From the NCBI GenBank assembly GCA_036897485.1, contig JAYMTF010001572.1, forward strand, positions 1-22,483: a DNA stretch of 22,483 nucleotides. Direction: 5' to 3'. This stretch comes from Pelargonium nanum (Eukaryota; Streptophyta; Magnoliopsida; Geraniales; Geraniaceae). Positions 1 to 10,101 of this stretch are shown here, piece by piece. Both the position numbers and the translations under genes were made by a program. The stretch's first letter is position 1. Every line of letters begins with the position of its first letter. The notes beneath the pieces were generated by a model that worked only from the letters and a program-made list of their open reading frames with translations, searched no databases and was not told the origin of the DNA.

Positions 1-50
1 GCATTGACATAGGAGACTTTGACATTATTAATAACAATAACTTTAAATGC

Positions 51-105
51 ACGTACGTACGTACACATAACATATTTATATTATTAATATTAATATTAAT
101 ATATA
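51..105. repeat. Simple repeats (ACGT)n and (TTAATA)n
   Basis: An ACGTACGTACGTAC tract at 51-64 is followed by a TTAATA-type tract up to about 105. These are simple sequence repeats with no gene attached. Confidence 0.8.
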
Positions 106-640
106 AACATAAATCATGCATGCATGGGAAAGGATGGGTCCTATCCAACTAACCCAATTGGGAGACCCTGTGGGACCCAACACAACCCCACGTCATCGTC
201 ACCAAAAAGTTTATAAAAACTTATCCCATTTTTTGTATTCCATCGAACTCCAGGCTTTCAGGCACACAAACAGACAACCATTATTTTATACTCATTTTAT
301 AAATAAAAAGCCTCATTTTATTTTGTTACCACATAATTATCTTCAAAAGTGGCAATATTTGATTTCAAAAAAAAAAAAAGTGGCAATATTTAATATTTAT
401 GTCTCAAAATAATTGCTTTGTTTTCGTACCATGGCGGTTGCAAGTAAATCTAACGTATAAGTCTTTGGGTTAAAGCAGATTACACAAATACATTTACGCA
501 TTCATCATTGATTATATCTTACAAGACATATTATGTACCGCTAAGTGACGATAAATGTAAAAATTGATGAAAAATTATCTGCGGGCCACCGATAATTTTT
601 TTTTGCCTTAAAATGTACTTTTGTTCCAAATTGTTTGCTT

Positions 641-662
641 TATATTATATTATATTATATAT
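641..662. repeat. (TATAT)n microsatellite
   Basis: Four tandem copies of a TATAT unit run from about 641 to 662 in otherwise AT-rich intergenic DNA. Confidence 0.8.
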
Positions 663-3600
663 TCAAGTTGTAGTAAGGTGGTTTTCCTTCTTGGGCACCG
701 GTTTCTATTTTCATATCATTTGGCCCATAGAATTCCCCAAAAACCAACCTAAACAAATAAAATAGAATAAGATAAAATAATATTTATATATGTCAACTTG
801 GGTTCATGTGTACATATACCTACGCACACGTATACGTAAGTGCATAAAATGATACCTCCCTCTCCCAAATCGACCTTTCCTTAATAGTCTCATTTCTATT
901 TTAAATCATTCATTTTGGTCAACAATTTGTGCCACAAATCACTCAGATCAGATCAAAGCTTCAATCATTTTCTACTTTCGTTTAATTTAATTGTTGCATG
1001 GATTTTTTTTATATTGTGCATCTTTCATATATTTATTTTTCTATGTAAAAGAGAGAATATGTAATGATCACTGATAAATTGAGCTATTATAAACTATATA
1101 TCTAATATAATAGGTTAAATTCTCTCGCAATTTATATGCATGCAAAAGTACATGGAGAAATCCCTCATAATTATAACATATAAATAGTAAATAGAAATAT
1201 TAGTACTCATTTTAGGTTTGAATTTTGAGTTAAATACTTAAATCAAATTGTCCGTAAAAATATATGTAATTCATTCATCTCATAATGAGTGTTTTGTTTT
1301 GTGATGAAATTTTCTTTTGCAACGGTTTACTATCTTGAAAATTTTCACAAGCACATACGAGTTCGAAAAAAAATCAAATGGAAAAGATTACATTAAAAAG
1401 TACTTAGATGTCTTGAAAACTACTCATTATTTGCTTTATGAATTAAATATTTATGGTCAGAGGTCAAATTCGTCAAGCTGATTGATGAAGGTAGCTAGTG
1501 GTCGTTATTAGATAGCAGTATCGGATTGTGAGGCTCACAATTAATTTGGATGATTGAGAATTCTACACATCAGAATCAAATCTCTACTATTATTTTTGGT
1601 CAATATTTACTATTACTAGCTACCACTAGGAGTCTAGGAGTATACAAAGGAGCTAGCTATTATTTATCGATTACTAGTATAAGATATTTTATTTTATACT
1701 ACTATAATTGACTTGTAATCTTATAAAATAGTAATATTGAGATATTTGTTGGACTTTCTATATACACTCTTTTATAATATATCTTGCATTATAAATATTG
1801 TTCCTATGTAGAATGTCTAACTTCAGCAAGGGCTTATTTGTTAACACTGCCAAAAAGTTGTAAAATTTTGTAAAAAGATAATTGAAACTATAAGGAACAT
1901 AAATAGTTTTTTTTTAAAAAAAGTTTAAATAACATGTAATACTATATTTGAAAAATATAACAATTATAAAGAAGCAATTGCTGAAGAAAAAAACAACTAT
2001 AATTCGTAACTCTTGAGGTTAACAACATATTCACTAACGTTTCCGCTCATTTACTTTGATTTTGATAAAATTTTAAAGACGATCTCGAAAATCACGTTCT
2101 AATACTTGACTTTCTTTGAAGAACTAAATTAACGGATAAAATACAAACTAGACTTTAACATATAAAAAAATCCATTTGTTTCGTTTATTCAATTAATACT
2201 CCTTACTAAAAGAATTGTCCCATCCTCAATTAGGAGTTTCACAAAGTTGCACATACCTATCTTATAATAATTAGCTTAGTTTATTGGTTTCCTGATATTT
2301 TGAAGGAAGTGTTAGGTTTGGTTAGATTTGAGTAGCTTTAGTATATACCAATATAGCAAATACAACACCTTTTGTAAGTGTTTTCATGAATGTAATGTTT
2401 CAATATGCCAACATATGTTTGGCTATGGATATGGCCAAACACAAGCACTAACACCAACAACAGCACTAAGAGTGTAAAAAAGCACATAAAGACAATCGCT
2501 GATTTTGTTAAGATTTGAGTGAGCTAATCAATGATCATGTCTGTTTCGGCAAACAATAAAAGAGAAAGTAGCTTTTCCCTCATGTGGCGGATCCACCAAA
2601 ACGATGTATCGAATGTTAGTAACTCAGAATCTACTTGTGTTGGATCGAAATCTTTATTTATTTAATTATGTTGTTTTGTTGTTGCATGTTGATGTTGGGT
2701 CGTGTTGTATTGGAAGTCCTACGAACTAATATCCAACAATAATTGAAGTTTGTGACTGTCCACTTCAAGTGTCGCATTAACAGTACTAGTGGGAGATCTC
2801 TTGCTGGCTAGCTGTAACCAAGTACCCTCCCTTTTTATCTGACTCAAATAGTGGAAATTTGAAAAAGATAAACATAATATTTTTCAATAATTGGATTTTG
2901 TTACTATATGTCTTATTTAGAAAGTGATGTATATATATTGCTAGGGATTGCTTCAGGTCTAGGTTTCGAGTTTTGTTAGTTACATGCATGAATAATAGTA
3001 ATATATTGGTCAGAATCATTGCAGTAATTATCAAAAGGAGGTTAAGGATTTATGTCAATAATTTTAGTATTTCTATAGGGTGGTTTTCAGAAGAAAAAAA
3101 AAGCAGTCAATTGGTTTTTTTTTTCTCCTTTTCAAAAAAAGAATGTTTCATTGTACTTACTAACTATTCATCTGAAATTTTTATAAAAATTGAAAAACAG
3201 AAGAAAAGAAAATACCACATTTGAAAGCCCTATTAGATATGAAGATGACCCATCAAATTGAAAAATTAGTACTAATTTATATATGACCGACGCAATGAAA
3301 TAAATGGCACATGCACAAACGGATCATATTGGATTTGACCTTTACAAAGTCAACTACAATTATGAAAACATGATGTGAACCATTGCAACAACAGGAAGCA
3401 GAAAGGTAGAGTTCATTTAATTTAAGGCTCAAAACTTCAAAGCATTCGATAAATATAGCCAGAGACATGAAGAGTAGTGCTGTTGTTGACTTGTTGGGTG
3501 TATCTTTATAGAATACAACCACAACAACAACCAACAACAAATAAATAAGGATGTAATTTGTAAATCAAAGATGATTTAATCCATCTAGAGGTCCACACAA

Positions 3601-4840
3601 ATGAATAAACAGTATTTTCTAAACTAGTCAACAATATTAGACATGAAGAGAGTAGTGTTATGTTTCTTTCACTATCGATTTTTAATAATATCTTTATAAT
3701 AAGTTAGTTGATGTCAATTAAATTTGTTACGACACATGTCCTAAAATGATACGAGAGGAAACACACCACACTAATTTTTATTTAATTTTACTTTGAAAAC
3801 AAATCAATATACTTTACACATATAAAATAAAAATAATTGTAAGTTCATCTTATAACCCTACAGAAGTATGAACCATTGTAAGAATAAATATAATAATGTG
3901 ACTTTTGTGGTTGTATTTTATTATCTTTTTAGAGGGATAGATTACTTCTTGGGGATTCAAGTTGTTTGATAATGGTATTATTTATTTTGAAGCTTATACT
4001 AGTTTGACAAAAAGAGATGATAAAACGAAAGGCAACGATGTAGGACCCAATATTGAAGAAAAAGAAAGTATTGGCTCTAAAAACAACATGCATGAAAAAA
4101 ATGTCAATTAAGACACACCAATATATGTTTAAGTCCAAGTCCCAGATGGTTGAAGTTGAAATTTTCATTAATTATAAGGTCCCATCTTTTTCATTAGGAT
4201 ATTATCTCGAAAGAGCTGGTCCAAATGTATGGATTTTTCTTTTCTTTTCTATTATTTTAGTTGTTTGACAACTTTGCAATAAATGGTTTCATTAATCAGT
4301 ACAGCAATACTGCCGTACATTTATTTCTATATTGCAGTTCCTATTTATTGAAAAATAATATTATGCAAACAAATATAACAAGATCAAGTCATGTTGAATA
4401 TTGAACGTGTGTTACACAATTCAACAATGACACGACACATGTGTAATTTAGGATATTGTGCATGTTCAATACGATTAATTAGTTGTGAGTGAGCGTGCTA
4501 TAAAAATTCAACACAGACACAACACAATTACAAACGTAGGTTTTAAACGTACTATTTTGTTTGTGTCATGCTACGGCACAAAGGGCAAACTTTAGTCCGC
4601 CATGAAGGGGTGTGATTTCAGGTACCCATGCTCCATGGGAGCAAACATGCAAGACCCAACTAGTAATCTACTTTTCTACCATAAATTGTGCTCGTCTCAT
4701 ATGAAATATTGCTGATCCATTCCTCATATGGGCAAGTGAATCGGCACGTAAAAGACACAACATGAACTTTTTTCTGTGTTGTTACTTGCAAGTTGAAGAG
4801 GGTTTTAAGTTTTCTTTTTGAATTTATTTGATGAATCAAT

Positions 4841-4901
4841 CGTCATGACACGTGAATCTCACCTGATGATAAGATTTCAGGTGGACACGTGTTGCATGAC
4901 G
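4841..4901. promoter_or_regulatory. Inverted repeat carrying two ACACGTG (ABRE/G-box) motifs
   Basis: The arms are CGTCATG (4841-4847) pairing with CATGACG (4895-4901), ACACGTG (4848-4854) with CACGTGT (4886-4892), and CACCTGA (4860-4866) with TCAGGTG (4877-4883). Ten bases form the loop, and small mismatched bulges lie at 4855-4859, 4884-4885 and 4893-4894. ACACGTG is the core bound by plant bZIP factors of the ABF/AREB class and CACCTG is an E-box. The site is about 2 kb upstream of the CYP707A start codon. That it controls CYP707A is inference; it could instead be the end of an old inverted-repeat element. Confidence 0.55.
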
Positions 4902-5680
4902 GAAGTTATGCACAATAGCTAACAAGAATTGAAACATTTTTGGAGAGAGATTCGAGAAGCGTTAATAGAGAGCAAAGGTGAACGGGGTGTTGGGGATGAG
5001 CTATTGTACTTCTAGATGACCAAGAAAATTATTATATTGTAGTTGATCCCTAACTCTATTTAGATAGATAAGGCCAAGGTACCTACGTTACCTTTTTGGA
5101 TTGAAATATTGGAAGACAAATGACAAAATGGTTTGATTTAGCATATATGGTAGAGATTGAATTCTTGATAATCTAAATCTCTATTGTGATCTTTACAGAT
5201 TTTTCATCTATTCAAAATTCTGAAATGTGTACTCATTAGAGAAACTATTGTAACATTTTAATTATAATTTATTATGATTTAAAGTATAAATTTAAACATG
5301 ATTAATAAAAATCTCATTCACATTTAACATGATTAATTAGCTTTTGATTTTAATTTATCAAACAATCACTATAAAGAAATGTAAGGACTATCCAAGAGCG
5401 CAAACATAACGTTTACACTAATATATACTGGATGTTAATATACCAACATACGCTAATTTTTAGCGTTATAATAATAAATAAATAATGAATAGTAGAAATG
5501 AAGGTTCGTTGGCAAAAAGTAAAGGAGTACGGAAAGAGGGGATGGACTTGGAGTGGGACTGTCTGTGGGTAGTGCTTCGTTTCAAAGGGACATTTTTAAT
5601 TAATATTGGTATTGGAATAATACTTATACATAATACACAGTGTGTTATTATTTTTATATATATATATTTTAAAAGTGATA
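4902..5680. other. Intergenic, no gene seen
   Basis: AT-rich DNA between the ACACGTG hairpin and the MITE. One 71-codon open frame near 5485 shows no family resemblance and no splice context. A short TA-rich run lies at about 5653-5668, just outside the MITE. Confidence 0.55.
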
Positions 5681-5928
5681 CTCCCTCCGTCTCAAAATAA
5701 GTGTCACGTTTTCATTTTTTGCAAAAATTAAGAATTACCAAATAATTTAATGTGTTTCCAATATTACCCTCACTTTTCCCCCTACACCCCATGTGCAGTT
5801 CAAATCTGCCCATGTGCATTTTATAAGTGATAAGGATAATATGAAAAAAACAATAATATAATAACCTAAAAATAGAAACAGGACACTTATTTTGAGACAA
5901 AAAATTTAGACAAATAGAACTGAGGGAG
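5681..5928. mobile_element. Stowaway-type (Tc1/mariner) MITE
   Basis: The element starts CTCCCTCCG and ends with the inverted complement CTGAGGGAG, and is flanked by TA on both sides (5679-5680 and 5929-5930), the expected target duplication. The 17-base block GTCTCAAAATAAGTGTC (5689-5705) recurs inverted at 5882-5898. It sits 8 bases from the left end but 30 bases from the right end, so the right arm carries about 22 extra bases. Length is 248 bp and no transposase is encoded, so it is non-autonomous. The CTCCCTCCGT terminus is the classic plant Stowaway signature. Confidence 0.88.
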
Positions 5929-6640
5929 TACTTCATAAGGAAATTGTGAACATCTATAAAAGTACTTTATAATTCAAAATATCATGTTTTTAGTAGAGAC
6001 AACGAATTTAATAGTTATGAGATGGTGAATTTAATGGTTTATAGATGAGTTATAAAATGGGAAGAATTACTTTTCTTAGGAGTTGGAATTAAAAAAAAAT
6101 ATAGGTTGAGAAGAAGAATAAAAATGTGAACGAAATTTGCATTTTCAAAATCATTTTCAACTATTAACACACATAAAAAAAATGAGATATTCATATTAGT
6201 CAGGAAAAAAAATATCTACACACCTTAACATGTTTCTCAAAATTCATAATCAATCTCCCAATTCATAATCAATTGCCTGAAACCCTCTAATTTTACCCAT
6301 TTACGCTCCAAAATTTATATACTTTCCCAACTAATTGAGCTCATATTTTTGCAAATTTCGTTATTAGTTGTAGACTAAAACAATGACTAAAGATATGTGA
6401 GTTAGTAATATTCTTAAATATGTTACTTACACACCTTCAAGAAATCGAGACACTTATTTTGAGATAAAGTGAATATAAATTAACAACAAAAACACAACAA
6501 TGACTGTTAAACATCCTCAACAGTCAACCCTCTATCTCTCATTTATTTGGGTTTGGTTTGGTTTTGGCCTTTGGGAAATAAGCAGTGGTCACAAAAACAA
6601 ACCAAATACAAACACAAACACGCTATTTTTGCAACCCACA
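5929..6640. other. Intergenic upstream region of CYP707A
   Basis: AT-rich DNA with no gene. It contains a short tandem repeat of ATTCATAATCAATC-type sequence at about 6242-6275 and a small MITE-like fragment at 6449-6464. This is the distal promoter region of CYP707A. Confidence 0.5.
6449..6464. repeat. Fragment matching the MITE inverted repeat
   Basis: The 16 bases GACACTTATTTTGAGA are identical to part of the right arm of the Stowaway MITE at 5882-5897. No matching second arm or CTCCCTCC terminus is visible nearby, so this is at best a solo end or degraded copy. A chance match of 16 bases is unlikely but possible in AT-rich DNA. Confidence 0.45.
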
Positions 6641-6646
6641 GTTGCG

Positions 6647-6653
6647 ACACGTG
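6647..6653 (+). promoter_or_regulatory. ACACGTG ABRE/G-box upstream of CYP707A
   Basis: A perfect ACACGTG core, about 280 bp upstream of the CYP707A start codon and about 180 bp upstream of its TATA box. Plant bZIP factors of the ABF/AREB group and bHLH factors such as PIFs bind this core. Genes for abscisic acid 8'-hydroxylase are known to respond to abscisic acid, so position and identity fit a feedback element. Its use here is inference. Confidence 0.5.
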
Positions 6654-6831
6654 CTATCTATGGAGTTGGGGAGGAAATGAAAATGAGCTGGAGGGAGATT
6701 CCGTGTGTGGGATTCGAGCTGTAATTGAAATTGAAAGCTCCAATCTCTCTCTCCTCCCTCTGTTCCCTTTTAGCTTCCTAGCTCCCTCCTCTCCCCTATT
6801 CTCTCCTTCCTCCACAGTCCCTTTAATTAGC

Positions 6832-6840
6832 TATATATAT
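6832..6840 (+). promoter_or_regulatory. TATA box of CYP707A
   Basis: TATATATAT lies 89-97 bases before the start codon. A transcription start about 30 bases downstream would fall in the TTCTTCAGGCTCTCAC stretch, giving a 5' leader of about 60 bases made of CTCACT and CTACTA repeats and ACTACA-rich sequence, with no upstream ATG. The block from about 6740 to 6815, before the TATA box, is strongly pyrimidine-rich (CT patches), common in plant core promoters. Confidence 0.6.
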
Positions 6841-6928
6841 CCCCTTCTTAGCTTGTTTTCTTCAGGCTCTCACTCTCACTCTCACTGCTACTACTACTAG
6901 TTTACTACAACTACAACTACAACAAATC

Positions 6929-8915
6929 ATGGAGCTCACCTCCTTATTTTTGGCTTCCGTTTTCATAGTCCTTCTCTTTCTCTTCCTAATCAAAAAGTCC
7001 TCCACTCTCTCACAATTGCCTCTCCCACCCGGCACTCTGGGTTGGCCTTACATCGGCGAAACCTTTCAACTCTACTCTCAGAATCCTAATGTCTTCTTCG
7101 CCTCCAAAGTGAGGAGGTACTACACATGGGCCTAAAAACTAGGACTAACTGTAAAGTCTGTAATTGAAATTGTAGTGAAGTTTATATGGTTATTGATGTA
7201 CTTACTTGTTTATTAGGTATGGCTCCATCTTCAAGACTCACATATTGGGGTGTCCTTGCGTGATGATCTCAAGCCCTGAGGCTGCCAAGTTTGTGCTGGT
7301 AACAAAGTCCCATTTGTTCAAGCCCACGTTTCCTGCAAGTAAAGAGAGGATGTTAGGGAAACAAGCTATCTTTTTTCACCAAGGAAAGTATCATGCCAAA
7401 TTGAGGAAGCTCGTTCTTCGTGCCTTCACTCCTGATGCTATCAGAAACAAAGTCTCGGACATTGGATTCATTGCCCGCCAAACTCTCCATTCCCTGGAAG
7501 GAAGGCTCATAAATACATTCCAAGAAATGAAGACGGTGAGTCAGTAATTAACGAAACAGAGCAAACAGAAAGGACCCTTAGTAGTAATATTCATGAAAAC
7601 TTATAAAATTCTTTTATGTTGATGTGCAGTATACCTTCAATGTTGCGCTACTTTCCATATTTGGAAAAGACGAGATTTTGTATAGAGAGGATCTGAAGAG
7701 ATGCTACTACATTCTCGAGAAGGGTTACAATTCAATGCCCATTAACCTCCCGGGGACACTATTCAACAAATCGATGAGGGCTAGGAAGGAGTTGTCTCAG
7801 ATCCTGGCCAAAATCATCTCCACCAGAAGGGAGATGAAGTTGCAGGATCAAAACGACCTACTCGGATCCTTCATGGCTGACAACGAAGGCCTCACCGACG
7901 AACAAATTGCGGATAACGTCATTGGCGTCATCTTCGCTGCTCGTGACACCACAGCCAGCGTACTCACCTGGATTGTCAAATACCTGGGCGAAAACCCAAC
8001 TGTCCTCCAAGCCGTCACTGTAAGCACCACCAAATCACAATAAATCATCTCATTGAATGGTATAATTCCAATCGAAATCAAGTTACTTAACATAGTGATT
8101 GACACTACAGGAAGAACAAGAGGCCATATTGAAGAGCAAAGACGTGTCATGTGGCGAAGAAGCTGAGAGTTTGACCTGGGCAGACACCAGGAAGATGCCC
8201 ATAACTTCAAGGGTGATTCAGGAAACTCTTAGAGTTGCTTCAATTTTATCATTTACCTTCAGAGAAGCAGTAGAAGATGTTGAATATGAAGGTTAGTAAG
8301 TTAATCCATGTTGAATAAATATGATACACAAAATTGGGAAACTGTGATTCTCTTCTCATCTCTTCTAGTCTAATAAATATACTTATTTTTTGTCTTTCAG
8401 GATACCTTATACCAAAAGGTTGGAAAGTTCTCCCACTTTTCAGAAACATTCACCACAATCCAGACATATTTCCGGAGCCTGAGAAGTTTGATCCCTCCAG
8501 ATTTGAGGTAAATTTTAATTTCTTTACATTTACTAAAAAACAGTAAAAATAAATAAATTATAACTCTCATCACTCATTTCTTTCTTTCTTTTTACAGTCT
8601 GCTCCCAAACCCAATACATTTTTGCCATTTGGAAACGGGGCCCACTCATGTCCTGGGAATGAGTTGGCCAAGCTGGAGATCTTGGTTATTCTCCATCATT
8701 TGACCACACAGTACAGGTACCAGAACAAACTCTAGTATGGGAAAAATTCATAGAAAAGAAAAAGCAGATTCTAAAAATAGATAGAATATCTGCTGACATC
8801 TTTTTTTTGTTTGTTTTACAGGTGGTCTATTGTGGGTTCACAGAATGGGATACAGTACAGTCCCTTTGCTCTGCCCCAGAATGGTTTGCCCATCAGATTA
8901 TCTTTGAAGAAGTAG
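6929..8915 (+). CDS. CYP707A: Abscisic acid 8'-hydroxylase, cytochrome P450 CYP707A
   Basis: Family role: hydroxylates abscisic acid at C-8', giving phaseic acid, the main step that inactivates the hormone. It is an ER-anchored, haem-dependent monooxygenase that takes electrons from P450 reductase. Seven coding exons join in frame: 6929-7116, 7217-7535, 7630-8019, 8111-8291, 8401-8507, 8598-8716 and 8822-8915, giving 465 residues, the usual CYP707A length. Visible parts: an N-terminal hydrophobic anchor (about 5-22), a proline-rich hinge LPLPPGTLGWPYIGET, the I-helix AARDTT (about 272-277), ExxR as ETLR (337-340), PERF-type FDPSRF (389-394), and the haem loop PFGNGAHSCPG with Cys413 as the ligand. 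The haem loop has His where many P450s have Arg, which is normal in this subfamily. All introns are GT-AG and about 90-110 bp. No disabling change is seen, so the gene looks intact. Which CYP707A paralogue it is cannot be decided here. Confidence 0.95.
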
Positions 8916-9668
8916 TGCTCCAACTCAAGAGCCAGTTTTAACTCTTACAGATATTAATTGATGCCTTAACAAAGGACAGGTTTCTAGTTTCCACCAACTA
9001 ATTCCCTTAATAAGCTAGAGCCTAGAGAGAGAGATAGAGAAGGCCGCAAAAGACTGACTCAGGCCAAGAGAAATGATATGACAGAACAACTAGATTCAAG
9101 AGGAATATACAGAAAGCCAATCTAAGTGTACAGAAGAGTAAAGTTTTCTTATCTGCCATTTTTTTTACTTCATTAATTTATTAGATTATCATTTCCCAAG
9201 ACACGAGGAAAAGTCCTCGGAATTGGATCATCACTGTATGTACACGGGATCAGCCCTGGTTCAAAGTGTTATAATAAACATCAAGTGCCGCAAGGCACAA
9301 GAAATTCTAATGAATGAAATTTTGTCTTAATTAAGTTTGACCAATTATGATAACAGCTGGTTCTTGACTTTCTTCTCATTTTCTTCAATAACACAACAAT
9401 GTAGCATGCAATGACAAAACGACACTAGTGATCATGAGCTACACATGCTTACCTTTTCGCAAACATGCATTGACAATTTACATTGAATTTTCATATGCTT
9501 GTTTGTGTAAATATAAGATATCTTGCATGACTTTATTTCCCTTATTGTTCCAGCACATGCTTATCTTGTATGTTATTTGTTTGGTATGCATTGGGAAGCA
9601 TGCAAAGTTAACTCTTCTGCTTAATCTCATTGAATACAAGTTTAGAAATTAGAAGTCAGAGTTCTAAC
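8916..9668. other. 3' flank between convergent CYP707A and NNF1-like gene
   Basis: This holds the CYP707A 3' untranslated region and the tail of the convergent gene. A GAGAGAGAGATAGAGA patch lies near 9024-9040. AATAAA at 9273-9278 could serve CYP707A, and TTTATT at 9532-9537 (AATAAA on the - strand) could serve the opposite gene. A 74-codon open frame near 9428 shows no domain and is not supported as a gene. Confidence 0.5.
9273..9278 (+). terminator. Candidate polyadenylation signal of CYP707A
   Basis: AATAAA lies about 360 bases after the stop codon. Plant polyadenylation signals are loose, so this is only a likely position for the 3' end. Confidence 0.3.
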
Positions 9669-9731
9669 CTACATTGCCTCTGAAGTCTTTAGCTTGGCCT
9701 CCTTCATTAGTGCTGACTGTGCAGTTGCAAT
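9669..9731 (-). other. Candidate alternative 3' terminal exon of the NNF1-like gene
   Basis: Read on the - strand, a TTTCTTTCAAAG acceptor is followed by 20 codons and a TAG stop. They encode IATAQSALMKEAKLKTSEAM, an amphipathic, helix-like peptide unlike random sequence. It starts in phase 0, so it would splice in frame onto the exon ending at 10223, which also ends in phase 0. If used instead of the exon at 10102-10134 it gives a different C-terminus of 20 rather than 10 residues (about 178 aa in total). If the 10102-10134 exon is included, its stop makes this stretch 3' untranslated sequence. Confidence 0.4.
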
Positions 9732-10101
9732 CTTTGAAAGAAAAAAAATGCAGTCATGAGTAGGAAGCTGGTCAAAGAAATCAAAACAATAAAAGTATGG
9801 TAAGTAATGTTGACACTGGTACCATGGTAAAAAGGATCAAATGTCTCCATATAGCATTGCGGTTGAAATTTTGAAGAAGCCAAAATGAGCCTAAAGAATT
9901 GTTACAAATCTACAGCAACTTCCTTGATGACTTATGGTTATAAGAGAATACATAAAGCAACACAAATCTAAAGGTTCAGAAGTTTCGGTTATCTTAATCA
10001 AACCATTACACTATCCCCGCCAGTAACCCGTCAAACAACGAAAGTCTTTTAACAAAATATATTTGAATTTCTGGTATGCCACTTATGGGCCATGGAGCCC
10101 A

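Larger units (their letters stand above)
1..4840. other. AT-rich intergenic region, no gene seen
   Basis: No open reading frame here shows a recognisable domain, a splice-supported exon chain or coding-like composition. The open frames present are short and rich in Lys, Ile, Phe and Asn, as expected of AT-rich random sequence. Recognisable content is limited to simple repeats (51-105 and 641-662), a short direct repeat AAAGTGGCAATATTT at about 346-360 and 378-392 around a poly-A run, and GTT/AAC-rich patches near 2660-2700 and 3515-3540. Old transposon debris is likely but too degraded for me to classify. Confidence 0.6.

Noticed and set aside
116..412. 98-codon open frame on the + strand
   Set aside because: No domain, no splice context, composition of AT-rich random sequence, and a poly-A run and short direct repeat inside it.
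3940..3966. Peptide DYFLGIQVV, similar to a copia reverse transcriptase motif
   Set aside because: Only nine codons before a stop, with no other retrotransposon motif or LTR around it. At most a relic, and possibly chance.
4053..4268. 71-codon open frame on the + strand, overlapping a - strand frame
   Set aside because: Lys/Ile/Phe-rich, no family resemblance, no promoter or splice support.
4380..4560. Stretch with repeated ACACGACAC-like and CAACACAG-like words, possibly an old LTR
   Set aside because: No paired terminal repeats, primer-binding site or target duplication could be found.
7111..7117. GTGAGG as the CYP707A exon 1 donor
   Set aside because: Splicing there would break the frame into exon 2. 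The GTACTA donor at 7117 restores the conserved RRYGS junction.
7848..8210. 120-codon open frame on the - strand
   Set aside because: Antisense shadow of CYP707A exons 3 and 4.
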